A stretch of DNA of 64,000 nucleotides from Gaiellasilicea sp963794385. GTDB lineage: Bacteria; Actinomycetota; Thermoleophilia; Gaiellales; Gaiellaceae. The stretch is taken from assembly GCA_963794385.1 (NCBI GenBank), contig CAWCDT010000010.1, positions 248,001 to 312,000 of the forward strand. The letters run 5' to 3'. The stretch's first letter is position 1. Each line of letters opens with the position of its first letter. Under the pieces are notes generated by a model, which saw nothing but the letters and a program-made list of their open reading frames with translations, was not told the DNA's origin and did not search any database. The translations under genes and the position numbers were made by a program. This document shows, one piece after another, positions 50,466 to 57,593 of this stretch.

Positions 50466-50491
50466 CATGGGGAACCATGGGTTCCCCCATG
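50466..50491. repeat. Near-perfect palindrome at the start of the aminotransferase gene
   Basis: CATGGGGAACC, the centre ATG, then GGTTCCCCCATG (one extra C in the right arm). A ribosome site AGGAGG (50455-50460) stands just before it. The ATG closest to that site (50467) is out of frame and gives only a 16-codon reading. The palindrome has thus probably displaced or created the start codons used here. Confidence 0.6.
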
Positions 50492-51577
50492 CAGGGTCGC
50501 GTGGTACAGGAGAGCGCTGAGCCCGTCCGCCTAGCCTTCCCCGAGCTGGGGGAGGCGGAGCTGGCGGAGGTGCGCGCAGTGCTCGAGTCGGGCGCGCTGA
50601 CGATGGGGCCGAAGGTCGAGGAGTTCGAGGGGCTCGTCGCGGTGGCCTGCGGCGTCGAGCACGCCGTTGCGGTCTCCAACGGCACCGCGGCGCTTCACCT
50701 CGCTGTGCTCGCCCTCGGGATCGGCGCCGGCGACGAGGTAATTGTCCCCGCCTACACGTTTCCCGCGACGGCGAACGTCGTCCGCCTCGCGGGCGCCACG
50801 CCGGTGCTCGTCGACATCGATGCGGCGACCTTCAACCTCGACGTCGCGAAGGTGTACGACGCGGTGACGCCCCGGACGAAGGCGGTGCTCGCCGTCCACC
50901 TCTTCGGCCGGCCGCTTGACTGGGAGGCGCTCCAGAGCGCCTTGCCGCCCGAGGTGCTGCTGCTCGAAGACGCGGCCGGTGCGCTCGGAGCGGAGTGGCG
51001 CGGAATGCCGTGCGGCGGCCTCGGGACGATGGGTTGTCTTTCCTTCCATCCCCGCAAGGTCGTGACCACGGGCGAGGGGGGCGCGGTGACGACCAACGAC
51101 GCCGAGCTCGCGGCGTCGGTCCGCCGGCTGCGCCATCACGGGCTCGACCTGGGCGGCGATATCGCCAGCCCGTCGACGAACTACCGCCTCGCGGACATTC
51201 TCTGCGCGATCGGGATCCCGCAGCTGCGCCGTCTGGACGAGCTGCTCGCGGAGCGGACGCAGATCGCCGCCGGCTACGCGGAGCGGCTCGACGGAGTCGT
51301 CGATCTCCCGGGCGCCGACGAGGGCGACGTGCACGGCTGGCAGGCGTACGTGATCCAGCTCGACCGGAAAGACGAGGCGCTGGCGGCGCTGCGGGCGGAA
51401 GGGATCGAGGTGCAGATCGGCACCTACGCGCTGCACCGGCTCTCCGCCTACCGCGACCAGGGACGGTTTCCGGGAGCGGACGCGGCCTTCGACCGCGCCC
51501 TCGCGCTGCCGTTGCACTCCCGGTTGACGGACGCCGACCTCGACCGCGTCGCGGCCGGGGTCAGGCGGTTCTCTTGA
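50489..51577 (+). CDS. DegT/DnrJ/EryC1 aminotransferase
   Basis: The start is uncertain: ATG 50489 lies in the palindrome; ATG 50477 and GTG 50501 are alternatives. The body (VRLAFPELGEAELAEVRAVLESGALTMGPKVEEFE) is conserved from about 50525. PLP-site features are SNGTAALHLAVLALGIGAGDEVIVPAYTFPATAN, LLLEDAAGALGAEW, and the Schiff-base Lys in LSFHPRKVVTTGEGGAVTT. It transaminates keto-sugars, presumably the product of the upstream epimerase/dehydratase. Confidence 0.87.
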   Translation: MQGRVVQESAEPVRLAFPELGEAELAEVRAVLESGALTMGPKVEEFEGLVAVACGVEHAVAVSNGTAALHLAVLALGIGAGDEVIVPAYTFPATANVVRLAGATPVLVDIDAATFNLDVAKVYDAVTPRTKAVLAVHLFGRPLDWEALQSALPPEVLLLEDAAGALGAEWRGMPCGGLGTMGCLSFHPRKVVTTGEGGAVTTNDAELAASVRRLRHHGLDLGGDIASPSTNYRLADILCAIGIPQLRRLDELLAERTQIAAGYAERLDGVVDLPGADEGDVHGWQAYVIQLDRKDEALAALRAEGIEVQIGTYALHRLSAYRDQGRFPGADAAFDRALALPLHSRLTDADLDRVAAGVRRFS

Positions 51578-51602
51578 CAAGCGAGTCAAGATAGTAAATA
51601 CT
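51573..51602 (+). promoter_or_regulatory. Promoter and probable operator of the TetR gene
   Basis: TTGACA (51574-51579) and AATACT (51597-51602) are separated by 17 bases. The inverted repeat CTTGAC-n6-GTCAAG covers the -35 and AGTA-AA-TACT (51593-51602) covers the -10. This is a clear self-repressed promoter layout. Confidence 0.6.
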
Positions 51603-51610
51603 CACTTCCT

Positions 51611-52156
51611 ATGGCGAGCACGACAGTCCGGCAGACGGCCGACGAGCGGCGCGAAGCCGTTCTCGCGGCTGCAGCGCGCGAGTTCTCCCGCGGTGGCCTC
51701 CACGGCGGCTCCACGGACGCCATCGCGAAGGCCGCGGGCATCTCGCAGCCGTATCTCTTCCGCCTCTTCGGGACGAAGAAGGAGCTCTACCTCGCGACGA
51801 CCGAGCGGAAGCTGGAGGAGCTCTATCAGGTGTTCGAGCGCGCCTCGCGCGGCAAGAGCGGCGAGGAGGCCCTGAGCGCGATGGGCGACGGTTACCGCGA
51901 ATTGCTCGAGGATCGCGAGCGTCTGCAGCTGATGCTGCAGTGCTTCGCGGCCTGCGACGATCCGGAGATCCGCACTGCCGTGCGCCGCGTCTGGCGCGAT
52001 CTCGTCGACCTCGTCGAGCGCGTCTCCGGCGAGCCGCCGCAAGCCGTCAGCGCGTTCTTTGCCCAGGGGATGCTCCTGAACGTGCTCAACGCGATGGAGC
52101 TCTTCGACGATCCGACCCCGTGGGGCGACCGGCTGATCGCCGGCTGCCGCGAATAG
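51611..52156 (+). CDS. TetR-family regulator
   Basis: A 181-residue protein from ATG 51611. The helix-turn-helix is typical (RREAVLAAAAREFSRGGLHGGSTDAIAKAAGISQPYLFRLFGTKKELYLA), followed by an alpha-helical ligand domain. It is placed directly before a DHA2 exporter and behind a promoter with inverted repeats, so it should repress both genes until an effector binds. A T7 run follows its stop (52162-52168) without an obvious stem. Confidence 0.9.
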   Translation: MASTTVRQTADERREAVLAAAAREFSRGGLHGGSTDAIAKAAGISQPYLFRLFGTKKELYLATTERKLEELYQVFERASRGKSGEEALSAMGDGYRELLEDRERLQLMLQCFAACDDPEIRTAVRRVWRDLVDLVERVSGEPPQAVSAFFAQGMLLNVLNAMELFDDPTPWGDRLIAGCRE

Positions 52157-52181
52157 GCGTCTTTTTTTCGACCGCGATGAA

Positions 52182-52195
52182 AGTAATCAGTTACT
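52182..52195. promoter_or_regulatory. Candidate TetR operator before the exporter gene
   Basis: AGTAA-TCAG-TTACT, an inverted repeat 16 bases before the exporter start, shares the half-site AGTAA/TTACT-CA with the site at 51593. The exporter may therefore be repressed separately. Confidence 0.5.
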
Positions 52196-52211
52196 CAGAA
52201 AGGAGGGTCAG

Positions 52212-53612
52212 ATGAGAGACACCACCAAGACCTTCTGGACCTTCGCGATCACCTCGGTTGCGCTCTTCATGGTCGTCCTCGACAACCTCGTCGTCTCGAC
52301 CGCCTTGCCGGTGATCCGCACCGACCTCGGCGCGACGATCGAGGAGCTCGAGTGGACGGTGAACGCCTACACGCTCACGTTCGCCGTCTTCCTCCTGACC
52401 GGCGCCGCGCTCGGCGACCGCTTCGGCCGCCGCCGCATGTTCATCCTCGGGCTCGGCCTGTTCACCGCCGCCTCGGCGGCGGCGGCGCTCGCCCCGTCGA
52501 TGGAGGCCCTGATCGCCGCCCGGGCGGTGCAGGGAATCGGCGGCGCGATCGTGATGCCCCTCACGCTGACGATCCTGTCGGCCGCATTCCCGGCAGAGCG
52601 GCGCGGCGCTGCCCTCGGCGCCTGGTCGGGGATCGCCGGTCTCGCCGTCGCGGCGGGCCCGCTCGTCGGCGGCGCCGTCGTCGAGGGAATCGACTGGCAG
52701 TGGATCTTCTGGCTGAACGTGCCGATCGGACTCGTGCTGCTCCCGCTGGCGCGGGCGCTCGACGAGAGCCACGGGCCGGACAAGGCGCTCGACCTGCCGG
52801 GGCTCGCTCTCGTGAGCGGTGGCCTCTTCGGGCTTGTCTGGGGCCTCGTGAACGGGAACGCGGACGGCTGGAGTAGTCCGCTGATCGTCGGCTCGCTCAC
52901 GGCCGGCGCGCTGTTGCTCGCCGCGTTCGTCGCCTGGGAGGCGCGGGCGAAGGAGCCAATGTTGCCGCTGCGCTTCTTCAAGGACCGGGCCTTCTCGGCA
53001 GCGAACGGCGCCTCGCTGGCGATGTACTTCGGCATGTTCGGCTCGATCTTCCTGCTCTCGCAGTTCTTCCAGACGGCGCAGGGCTACTCGCCGCTCGAGG
53101 CCGGGCTGCGGGTGCTGCCGTGGACGGCGATGCCGATGGTCGTCGCGCCGATCGCGGGTGCGCTCTCCGACCGGATCGGCGGCCGTCCCTTCCTCGCCGG
53201 CGGCCTTGCGCTGCAGGCGATCGGCCTCGGCTGGATCGCGGCTGTCTCCTCTGCGGACGTCTCCTACTCGACGCTCGTCGGCCCGTTCATCGTCTCGGGT
53301 ATCGGCATGGGGATGTTCTTCGCGCCCGTCGCGAACATCGTCCTCAGCGCCGTGGGCGCCCGCGACGAGGGCAAGGCCTCAGGCGCGTCGAACGCGATCC
53401 GCGAGGTTGGCGGCGTCTTCGGCGTGGCGGTGCTCGCCTCGATCTTTGTCCGCACCGGCGGATACGAGTCGCCGGAGGTCTTCAACGACGGCCTCGTCGC
53501 GGCGACCTGGGTCGGCGCGGCCGTCGTCGGAGCCGGCGCTCTGATCGCGCTCCTCGTGCCCGGGAAGCGGCGTGCCCGCGAGGTCCCGGTCCCGGCGCTC
53601 GAGAGCGCCTAG
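52212..53612 (+). CDS. MFS multidrug-type exporter, DHA2 family
   Basis: A 466-residue protein from ATG 52212 behind AGGAGG. DNLVVSTALPVI (motif D1), TGAALGDRFGRRR (motif A), RAVQGIGGAIVMPLTL (motif B) and WSGIAGLAVAAGPLVGGAVV (motif C) identify the 14-helix EmrB/QacA family of proton-coupled drug exporters. Substrate not predictable. Regulated by the adjoining TetR gene. Confidence 0.9.
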   Translation: MRDTTKTFWTFAITSVALFMVVLDNLVVSTALPVIRTDLGATIEELEWTVNAYTLTFAVFLLTGAALGDRFGRRRMFILGLGLFTAASAAAALAPSMEALIAARAVQGIGGAIVMPLTLTILSAAFPAERRGAALGAWSGIAGLAVAAGPLVGGAVVEGIDWQWIFWLNVPIGLVLLPLARALDESHGPDKALDLPGLALVSGGLFGLVWGLVNGNADGWSSPLIVGSLTAGALLLAAFVAWEARAKEPMLPLRFFKDRAFSAANGASLAMYFGMFGSIFLLSQFFQTAQGYSPLEAGLRVLPWTAMPMVVAPIAGALSDRIGGRPFLAGGLALQAIGLGWIAAVSSADVSYSTLVGPFIVSGIGMGMFFAPVANIVLSAVGARDEGKASGASNAIREVGGVFGVAVLASIFVRTGGYESPEVFNDGLVAATWVGAAVVGAGALIALLVPGKRRAREVPVPALESA

Positions 53613-53625
53613 CCCCCTGTCTGCA

Positions 53626-53664
53626 CGGGACGTGTCCCGGGGTCTGTCCCTGGGACACGTCCCG
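53626..53664. repeat. 39-base inverted repeat between convergent genes
   Basis: CGGGACGTGTCCC, a 13-base centre (GGGGTCTGTCCCT), then GGGACACGTCCCG. Each arm is itself nearly palindromic. It lies 13 bases after the exporter stop and 76 before the stop of the facing gene, so it may work as a two-way terminator; the composition suggests a dispersed palindromic repeat. Confidence 0.55.
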
Positions 53665-53740
53665 GAAGGCCCACAGGCGCCGCCCAGCCACCCCAGAGCA
53701 GGTCCGAACGCGAAGAAGGCGGCGAGCGGGCCGCGGCGGC

Positions 53741-54290
53741 TCACACGCGGTCCCAGCCCTCGGGGAGCTGGGGAACCGGCCAGGTGGGGTCGGGGCGCCA
53801 GTCCTCCCAGCCCGTCGGAAACGGCCACTCCCGGAGGACGCGGGCCGCCTCGGAGCGCACGGCGACCGGATCGAGCAGTCCCACGGCCGCGGCCTGCTCC
53901 AGCTCGTCCTCGTCCTTCCAGCGGTAGCTCCCGTCCGGTCTGACGATCAGGTCGAGCTTCTCGTCGAAGGTGTCGAAGCCGAGCGGCGTGCGCCTGAGCG
54001 GCTGCTCGAAGTTGACGTACCAGTGCTCGAGCTCGCCGTCGTCGCGCCAGAAGAGGTAGATCGAGTGCGCGCGGCCCGGGCGGGCGACGCAGAGCTGCGG
54101 CGCGCTTGGTCGCGCCGCTCTCGAGCTCCCAGTCCTCGCCGGGGATCCGCAGGCCGCCGGCGGGGATCCTGAACGGCGCGCCCCTCGGGATCCAGAGCGC
54201 CGCGAGCTCGGGGGACTCCTCGACGATCCGGCACGCCTGCGCGCGCCAGACCCGGCCGCGATGCACGTCGCGCCAGACCGCGTCGCTCAT
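53741..54290 (-). CDS. DUF402-family protein, one frameshift
   Basis: The ATG at 54290 overlaps the previous TGA. The first 64 residues (MSDAVWRDVHRGRVWRAQACRIVEESPELAALWIPRGAPF) end in ATKR. The frame then changes near 54107-54112 (one extra base) and continues LCVARPGRAHSIYLFWRDDGELEHWYVNFEQPLRRTPLGFDTFDEKLDLIVRPDGSYRWKDEDEL to the stop at 53741, about 182 residues. WYVNFE..R...GFDT.DE.LD.IV.PDG...WKDEDE is the DUF402 core. Characterised DUF402 proteins are nucleoside di/triphosphatases that use two acidic residues and Mg. The role here is unknown. Confidence 0.7.
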
Positions 54291-54881
54291 CGCTCCCACC
54301 CCGCCGGCAGATCGCCGCCGCGCCAGTCGGGATCGGGTCTCCAGCCCGCCCAGTGCTCATCCCACCAGCGCCGGCCGGCCTCGAGCTCGGTGGCGACGCG
54401 GGCTCCCTCCGCGCGGATTGCGGCCACCTCGGCCTCCGTCCAGCGTCCGAGCCGGACCCACTCGTCGAGCCACTCCTCGTCCTTGAAGCGCCAGGCGCCG
54501 TCCGGCTCGATCACGATGTCGAGCTCGTGGTCCTGGGTGTCGATGCCCGCCGCCGTGCGCCGGAACGGCGCCTGGAGGTTGACGTACCAGCAGCGGAGCG
54601 ATCGTTCGGGCCCCTCCCAGAAGAGCCAGACCGCGTGCGCCTCGCCCGGCCGCTGGAGCTGGAGGACGCCGTGCCCGCCCCACCGCTCTTTGCCGTGCCA
54701 CGGGTGGCGGCCGCCGGGCCAGTCGTCCGTCGGGGTACGAGAGCTCAGAGCCCTCCGCGATGTAGAGCGCCAGCAGCGCGCCGGTGTCCTCGACGACGAT
54801 CGCAGCCTGCCCGAGCCACGGCCGGCCGAGACACAGCTCGCGCCTGACGATCCGCTCGCCTGGTTGCCAACGCTTGTCCAT
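54287..54881 (-). CDS. DUF402-family protein, tandem paralogue, one frameshift
   Basis: The ATG at 54881 begins MDKRWQPGERIVRRELCLGRPWLGQAAIVVEDTG and runs to SYPDG. The frame changes near 54731 (one extra base) and resumes DWPGGRHPWHGKERWGGHGVLQLQRPGEAHAVWLFWEG, CWYVNLQAPFRR, GIDTQDHELDIVIEPDGAWRFKDEEWLDEWV, ending in WER at 54287, about 197 residues. It has the same DUF402 core as the next gene, so this is a tandem duplication. It begins three bases after the UbiA stop. Confidence 0.7.
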
Positions 54882-54884
54882 GCC

Positions 54885-55865
54885 TCAGCCCTTGTAGCCG
54901 AGGACGACGTCCTCGGGCCGCCGCACCAGCGTGAGGAAGCCCGTGCCGTAGGCGGCCGCGATCAGCGCGAGGGCAAGCAGCCGCTGCTCGGCCGGCGCGC
55001 CCTCGCCCTCGAGCACGAGCCAGACGAGGACGCCGACGAGGAGCCCGTTCCCCATCCGCGCGCCGAGCCCGATCGCGACCTGTTCCTCGCGCCCGGCCGG
55101 CGCCAGCAGGAGGCGGTGGAGCATCCAGGCGATCGCAGCGGCGAACGCGGCGACGAAAGGGAGAAGGAAAGGCTCCCTAAGAGCCACCGGCACCAGGGCC
55201 GCACCGGCCGCGAGGCAGGCCAGGCTGGCGGCGCAGGTCACGGGCTTGCCGAAGCGCAGGAGCAAGGTGGGCCGGCCGTGGAGGTCGTCGCCGGCGCGGT
55301 CGCGGAAGTCCTTCAGGACGATCCTGGCGAGGAAGAGGAAGATGAGCGCCGCCACGAGAGCGGCGTCGGCGCTGGTCCAGCTCCGGCCCGTCGCCTCGGC
55401 GCCCAGCGCGTACGGAATGGCCACGTAGGCGAGCGACAGCACCATCGGCGCGAGCCACGTCCGGTACGAGAGCGCCACGGGCCGGACCGAGTAGACGACG
55501 CCGATCGCGAGCGAGAGGGCGACGAGCCCGAAGGCGCGAGCCCCGAGCGGCGCCGCCGCGGCGAGCGCGACGACCCAGGCGAGCGCATGGAGGCGGATCA
55601 GGTCGGAGCGGTCGGCGTCGCCGGAGACGAGCGGCCGGCCGCCGTCTTTGGGGTGGTTCACGCGGTCGATCGCCTCGTCGGCGACGTCGTTGACGCTCGT
55701 GGCCGCGACGTAGCTCGCAGCGAGCGCGAGCGTCGCGAGGGCGAGCGGCAGCGAGACCGCATCGAGCCCGTCCGGATGCGCGGCGCCCAGGAGGAGGAAG
55801 AGCCAGATCATCGCGGCCACGCGGTAGCGCAGCATGCGCGCGAAGAGGCCGGCGAGCCGGATCAC
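54885..55865 (-). CDS. UbiA-family prenyltransferase
   Basis: A 326-residue membrane protein from ATG 55865. The two Asp-rich motifs are NDVADEAID (residues 59-67) and KDFRDRAGD (185-193), which bind Mg-diphosphate. Nine helices are expected. NHPKDGGRPLVSGD after motif 1 is typical of decaprenyl-phosphate phosphoribosyltransferase and geranylgeranyl transferase subgroups. In a glycan region a polyprenyl-phosphate acceptor is attractive; menaquinone synthesis cannot be excluded. Confidence 0.85.
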   Translation of the reverse strand: MIRLAGLFARMLRYRVAAMIWLFLLLGAAHPDGLDAVSLPLALATLALAASYVAATSVNDVADEAIDRVNHPKDGGRPLVSGDADRSDLIRLHALAWVVALAAAAPLGARAFGLVALSLAIGVVYSVRPVALSYRTWLAPMVLSLAYVAIPYALGAEATGRSWTSADAALVAALIFLFLARIVLKDFRDRAGDDLHGRPTLLLRFGKPVTCAASLACLAAGAALVPVALREPFLLPFVAAFAAAIAWMLHRLLLAPAGREEQVAIGLGARMGNGLLVGVLVWLVLEGEGAPAEQRLLALALIAAAYGTGFLTLVRRPEDVVLGYKG

Positions 55866-56638
55866 TTCGACGTGACGACCTTCAGCGGCCAGAGCGACGT
55901 GAGCACGAGCACGTAGACGACCCAGAGCGCGTGGTAGAGGGCGAGGTAGGCGACGCCGACCCAGAAGAACGTGGCCAGCAGGGTCGCGTCCCCCACGACG
56001 CGCGCCCGGTCCGCCGTGCCCGTGAGCGCGAGGCCGGCGAGCGCGACCGCGCCGGCGAGCGCGACGCCGGCCACGAGCGACCCCGCCGAGCTGAAGACGA
56101 AGCCGATGTACTCGCCCCCAGTGAGCAGGAACATGAGCAGGAGCGCGGGGAGGAGGCCGCTCAGGAAGACGAGCACGAGCACGATCGCGACGACGATCCA
56201 GGCTCGCGCCGCGGTGCGCGGCCGCCGCCCGAGCCGCCGCCGCGCGAACCGGTACAGGATCCAGAACGCGAGCAGGTACAGCGCGGCGATGCAGACCGCG
56301 GTGAGCACGGTGACGTCGTCGATGCCGAGATCCCTCGTGACCTTGCCGGCCTCGCTCGCGTCGTAGAGAGCCCTGGGGCCGAGGACGAACTTGACGAGGA
56401 CGACGAGCACGTTGTAGCCGACCGCGTACAGGGCGATCGACGCGGGCAGGCCGAGGTCGAAGCGCAGTCCGGCGTAAAGCGCGATGCCGGTGATCGCGGC
56501 GACGGCGGCGGCCACGCCGACGAGCGTCGACTCCGGCGGCGTCTCGCCGCCGCCGCCCGGAAGGACGAGAATTGCCACGGTCGCGAGGAGCCCTGCGGCG
56601 ACGAAGCCGAGCACCAGCCTGGGCGGAAACGCGCGCAC
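55862..56638 (-). CDS. Membrane protein of unknown function, 258 residues
   Basis: The GTG at 56638 lies six bases after a TACCCT -10. Seven or eight hydrophobic segments are visible (LVLGFVAAGLLATVAILVL, TLVGVAAAVAAITGIALYAGL, SIALYAVGYNVLVVLVKFVL, TVLTAVCIAALYLLAFWIL, AWIVVAIVLVLVFLSGLLPALLLMFLL, LVAGVALAGAVALAGLAL). No recognised family. Its stop overlaps the UbiA start, so the two are one operon and may share a lipid substrate. Confidence 0.65.
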   Translation of the reverse strand: MRAFPPRLVLGFVAAGLLATVAILVLPGGGGETPPESTLVGVAAAVAAITGIALYAGLRFDLGLPASIALYAVGYNVLVVLVKFVLGPRALYDASEAGKVTRDLGIDDVTVLTAVCIAALYLLAFWILYRFARRRLGRRPRTAARAWIVVAIVLVLVFLSGLLPALLLMFLLTGGEYIGFVFSSAGSLVAGVALAGAVALAGLALTGTADRARVVGDATLLATFFWVGVAYLALYHALWVVYVLVLTSLWPLKVVTSK

Positions 56639-56644
56639 CGGGCG

Positions 56645-56650
56645 AGGGTA
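56645..56650 (-). promoter_or_regulatory. -10 hexamer TACCCT (leftward)
   Basis: TACCCT on the minus strand, six bases before GTG 56638; no ribosome site. Confidence 0.45.
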
Positions 56651-56667
56651 GAGGGGCGGTTGGACGG

Positions 56668-56673
56668 TAGGCT
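56668..56673 (+). promoter_or_regulatory. -10 hexamer TAGGCT
   Basis: TAGGCT lies eight bases before GTG 56682; no ribosome site. Divergent from TACCCT 18 bases away. Confidence 0.45.
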
Positions 56674-56681
56674 GTCGCGCC

Positions 56682-57593
56682 GTGGAGCCGGACGTCTCAG
56701 TGGTCGTCACGCTCCTGAACGAAGAGAATTCGCTCGAGGAGCTGCACCGGCGGACCGTCGCCGCTCTCGACAGCGAGCCGTTCGAGCTGATCTTCGTCGA
56801 CGACGGCTCGACCGATGGAACCTGGGCCGCGCTCGAGCGTCTCCATGCGGCCGATCCGCGCGTCCACGCGGTGCGCTTCAAGCGCAACTTCGGCCAGCAC
56901 CCGGCGATGCATGCGGGCCTCTCGCGGGCACGGGGCGAGATCGTCGTGACCATGGACGGCGATCTCCAGAACCAGCCGGAGGACATCCCGCGCCTCGTCG
57001 CGGCGGTCGAGGCGGGCGCGGATGTCGCAAGCGGGCGCCGTGCGGCCCGCAACGACTCGTGGGGGCGGACCCTCCCCTCGCGAATGATCAACGGCATGCT
57101 GCGCCGCTTCACGGGCGTCGCGATCTCCGACTTCGGCTGCGCCTTCAACGCCTACCGGCGCACCGCCGTCGAGCCGATGCTCCCGGCGATCGGGAAGCAG
57201 AAGTTCACAAAGGCGCTGATCCTCTCCGGCGGCGCCAGCGTGGTCGAGGTGGACGTCGGCCACGCTCCCCGCGCGGGCAGCTCCCGCTACTCGCCGCTTC
57301 GCCTGACGCGGCTCGCGTTGCACGTCCTCGCCGGGTTCTGGCCGCAGCCGATCCAGTGGATCGGGATCGCGCTCGGTGTCGTCTGTACGACCCTCGCGAC
57401 CGTTCTGGCTGTGTACGGCGCCTGGTTCTGGATCGACCGCTCCAACTTCCCCGGCCCGCTGCTCGGCGGCGTTGCCGTTCTCTTCGTGCTCGGGATCCAG
57501 GGCTTCATCCTCGCGCTGGTCGGGGAGTACCTAGGCAGAATCCAGCGCGAGGTCGAAGGGCGGCCTCTGTACACCATCTCGGAGGAAATTTGA
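56682..57593 (+). CDS. Polyprenyl-phosphate glycosyltransferase (GT2, GtrB/DPM1-like)
   Basis: A 303-residue protein from GTG 56682. VSVVVTLLNEENSLEELHRR, LIFVDDGSTDGTWAAL, VRFKRNFGQHPAMHAGL and VVTMDGDLQNQPEDIPRLV are the GT2 donor and metal (DGD) motifs. Two C-terminal helices (WIGIALGVVCTTLATVLAVYG, GGVAVLFVLGIQGFILALVGEYLG) place it with GtrB-type enzymes that load a sugar onto undecaprenyl phosphate. It starts the rightward glycan operon that runs to the window end. Confidence 0.87.
   Translation: MEPDVSVVVTLLNEENSLEELHRRTVAALDSEPFELIFVDDGSTDGTWAALERLHAADPRVHAVRFKRNFGQHPAMHAGLSRARGEIVVTMDGDLQNQPEDIPRLVAAVEAGADVASGRRAARNDSWGRTLPSRMINGMLRRFTGVAISDFGCAFNAYRRTAVEPMLPAIGKQKFTKALILSGGASVVEVDVGHAPRAGSSRYSPLRLTRLALHVLAGFWPQPIQWIGIALGVVCTTLATVLAVYGAWFWIDRSNFPGPLLGGVAVLFVLGIQGFILALVGEYLGRIQREVEGRPLYTISEEI

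Noticed and set aside
52212..53612. Mobile drug-resistance cassette (TetR plus DHA2 exporter)
   Set aside because: No transposase, terminal repeats or change in composition flank the pair. The layout is an ordinary chromosomal regulator-exporter unit.
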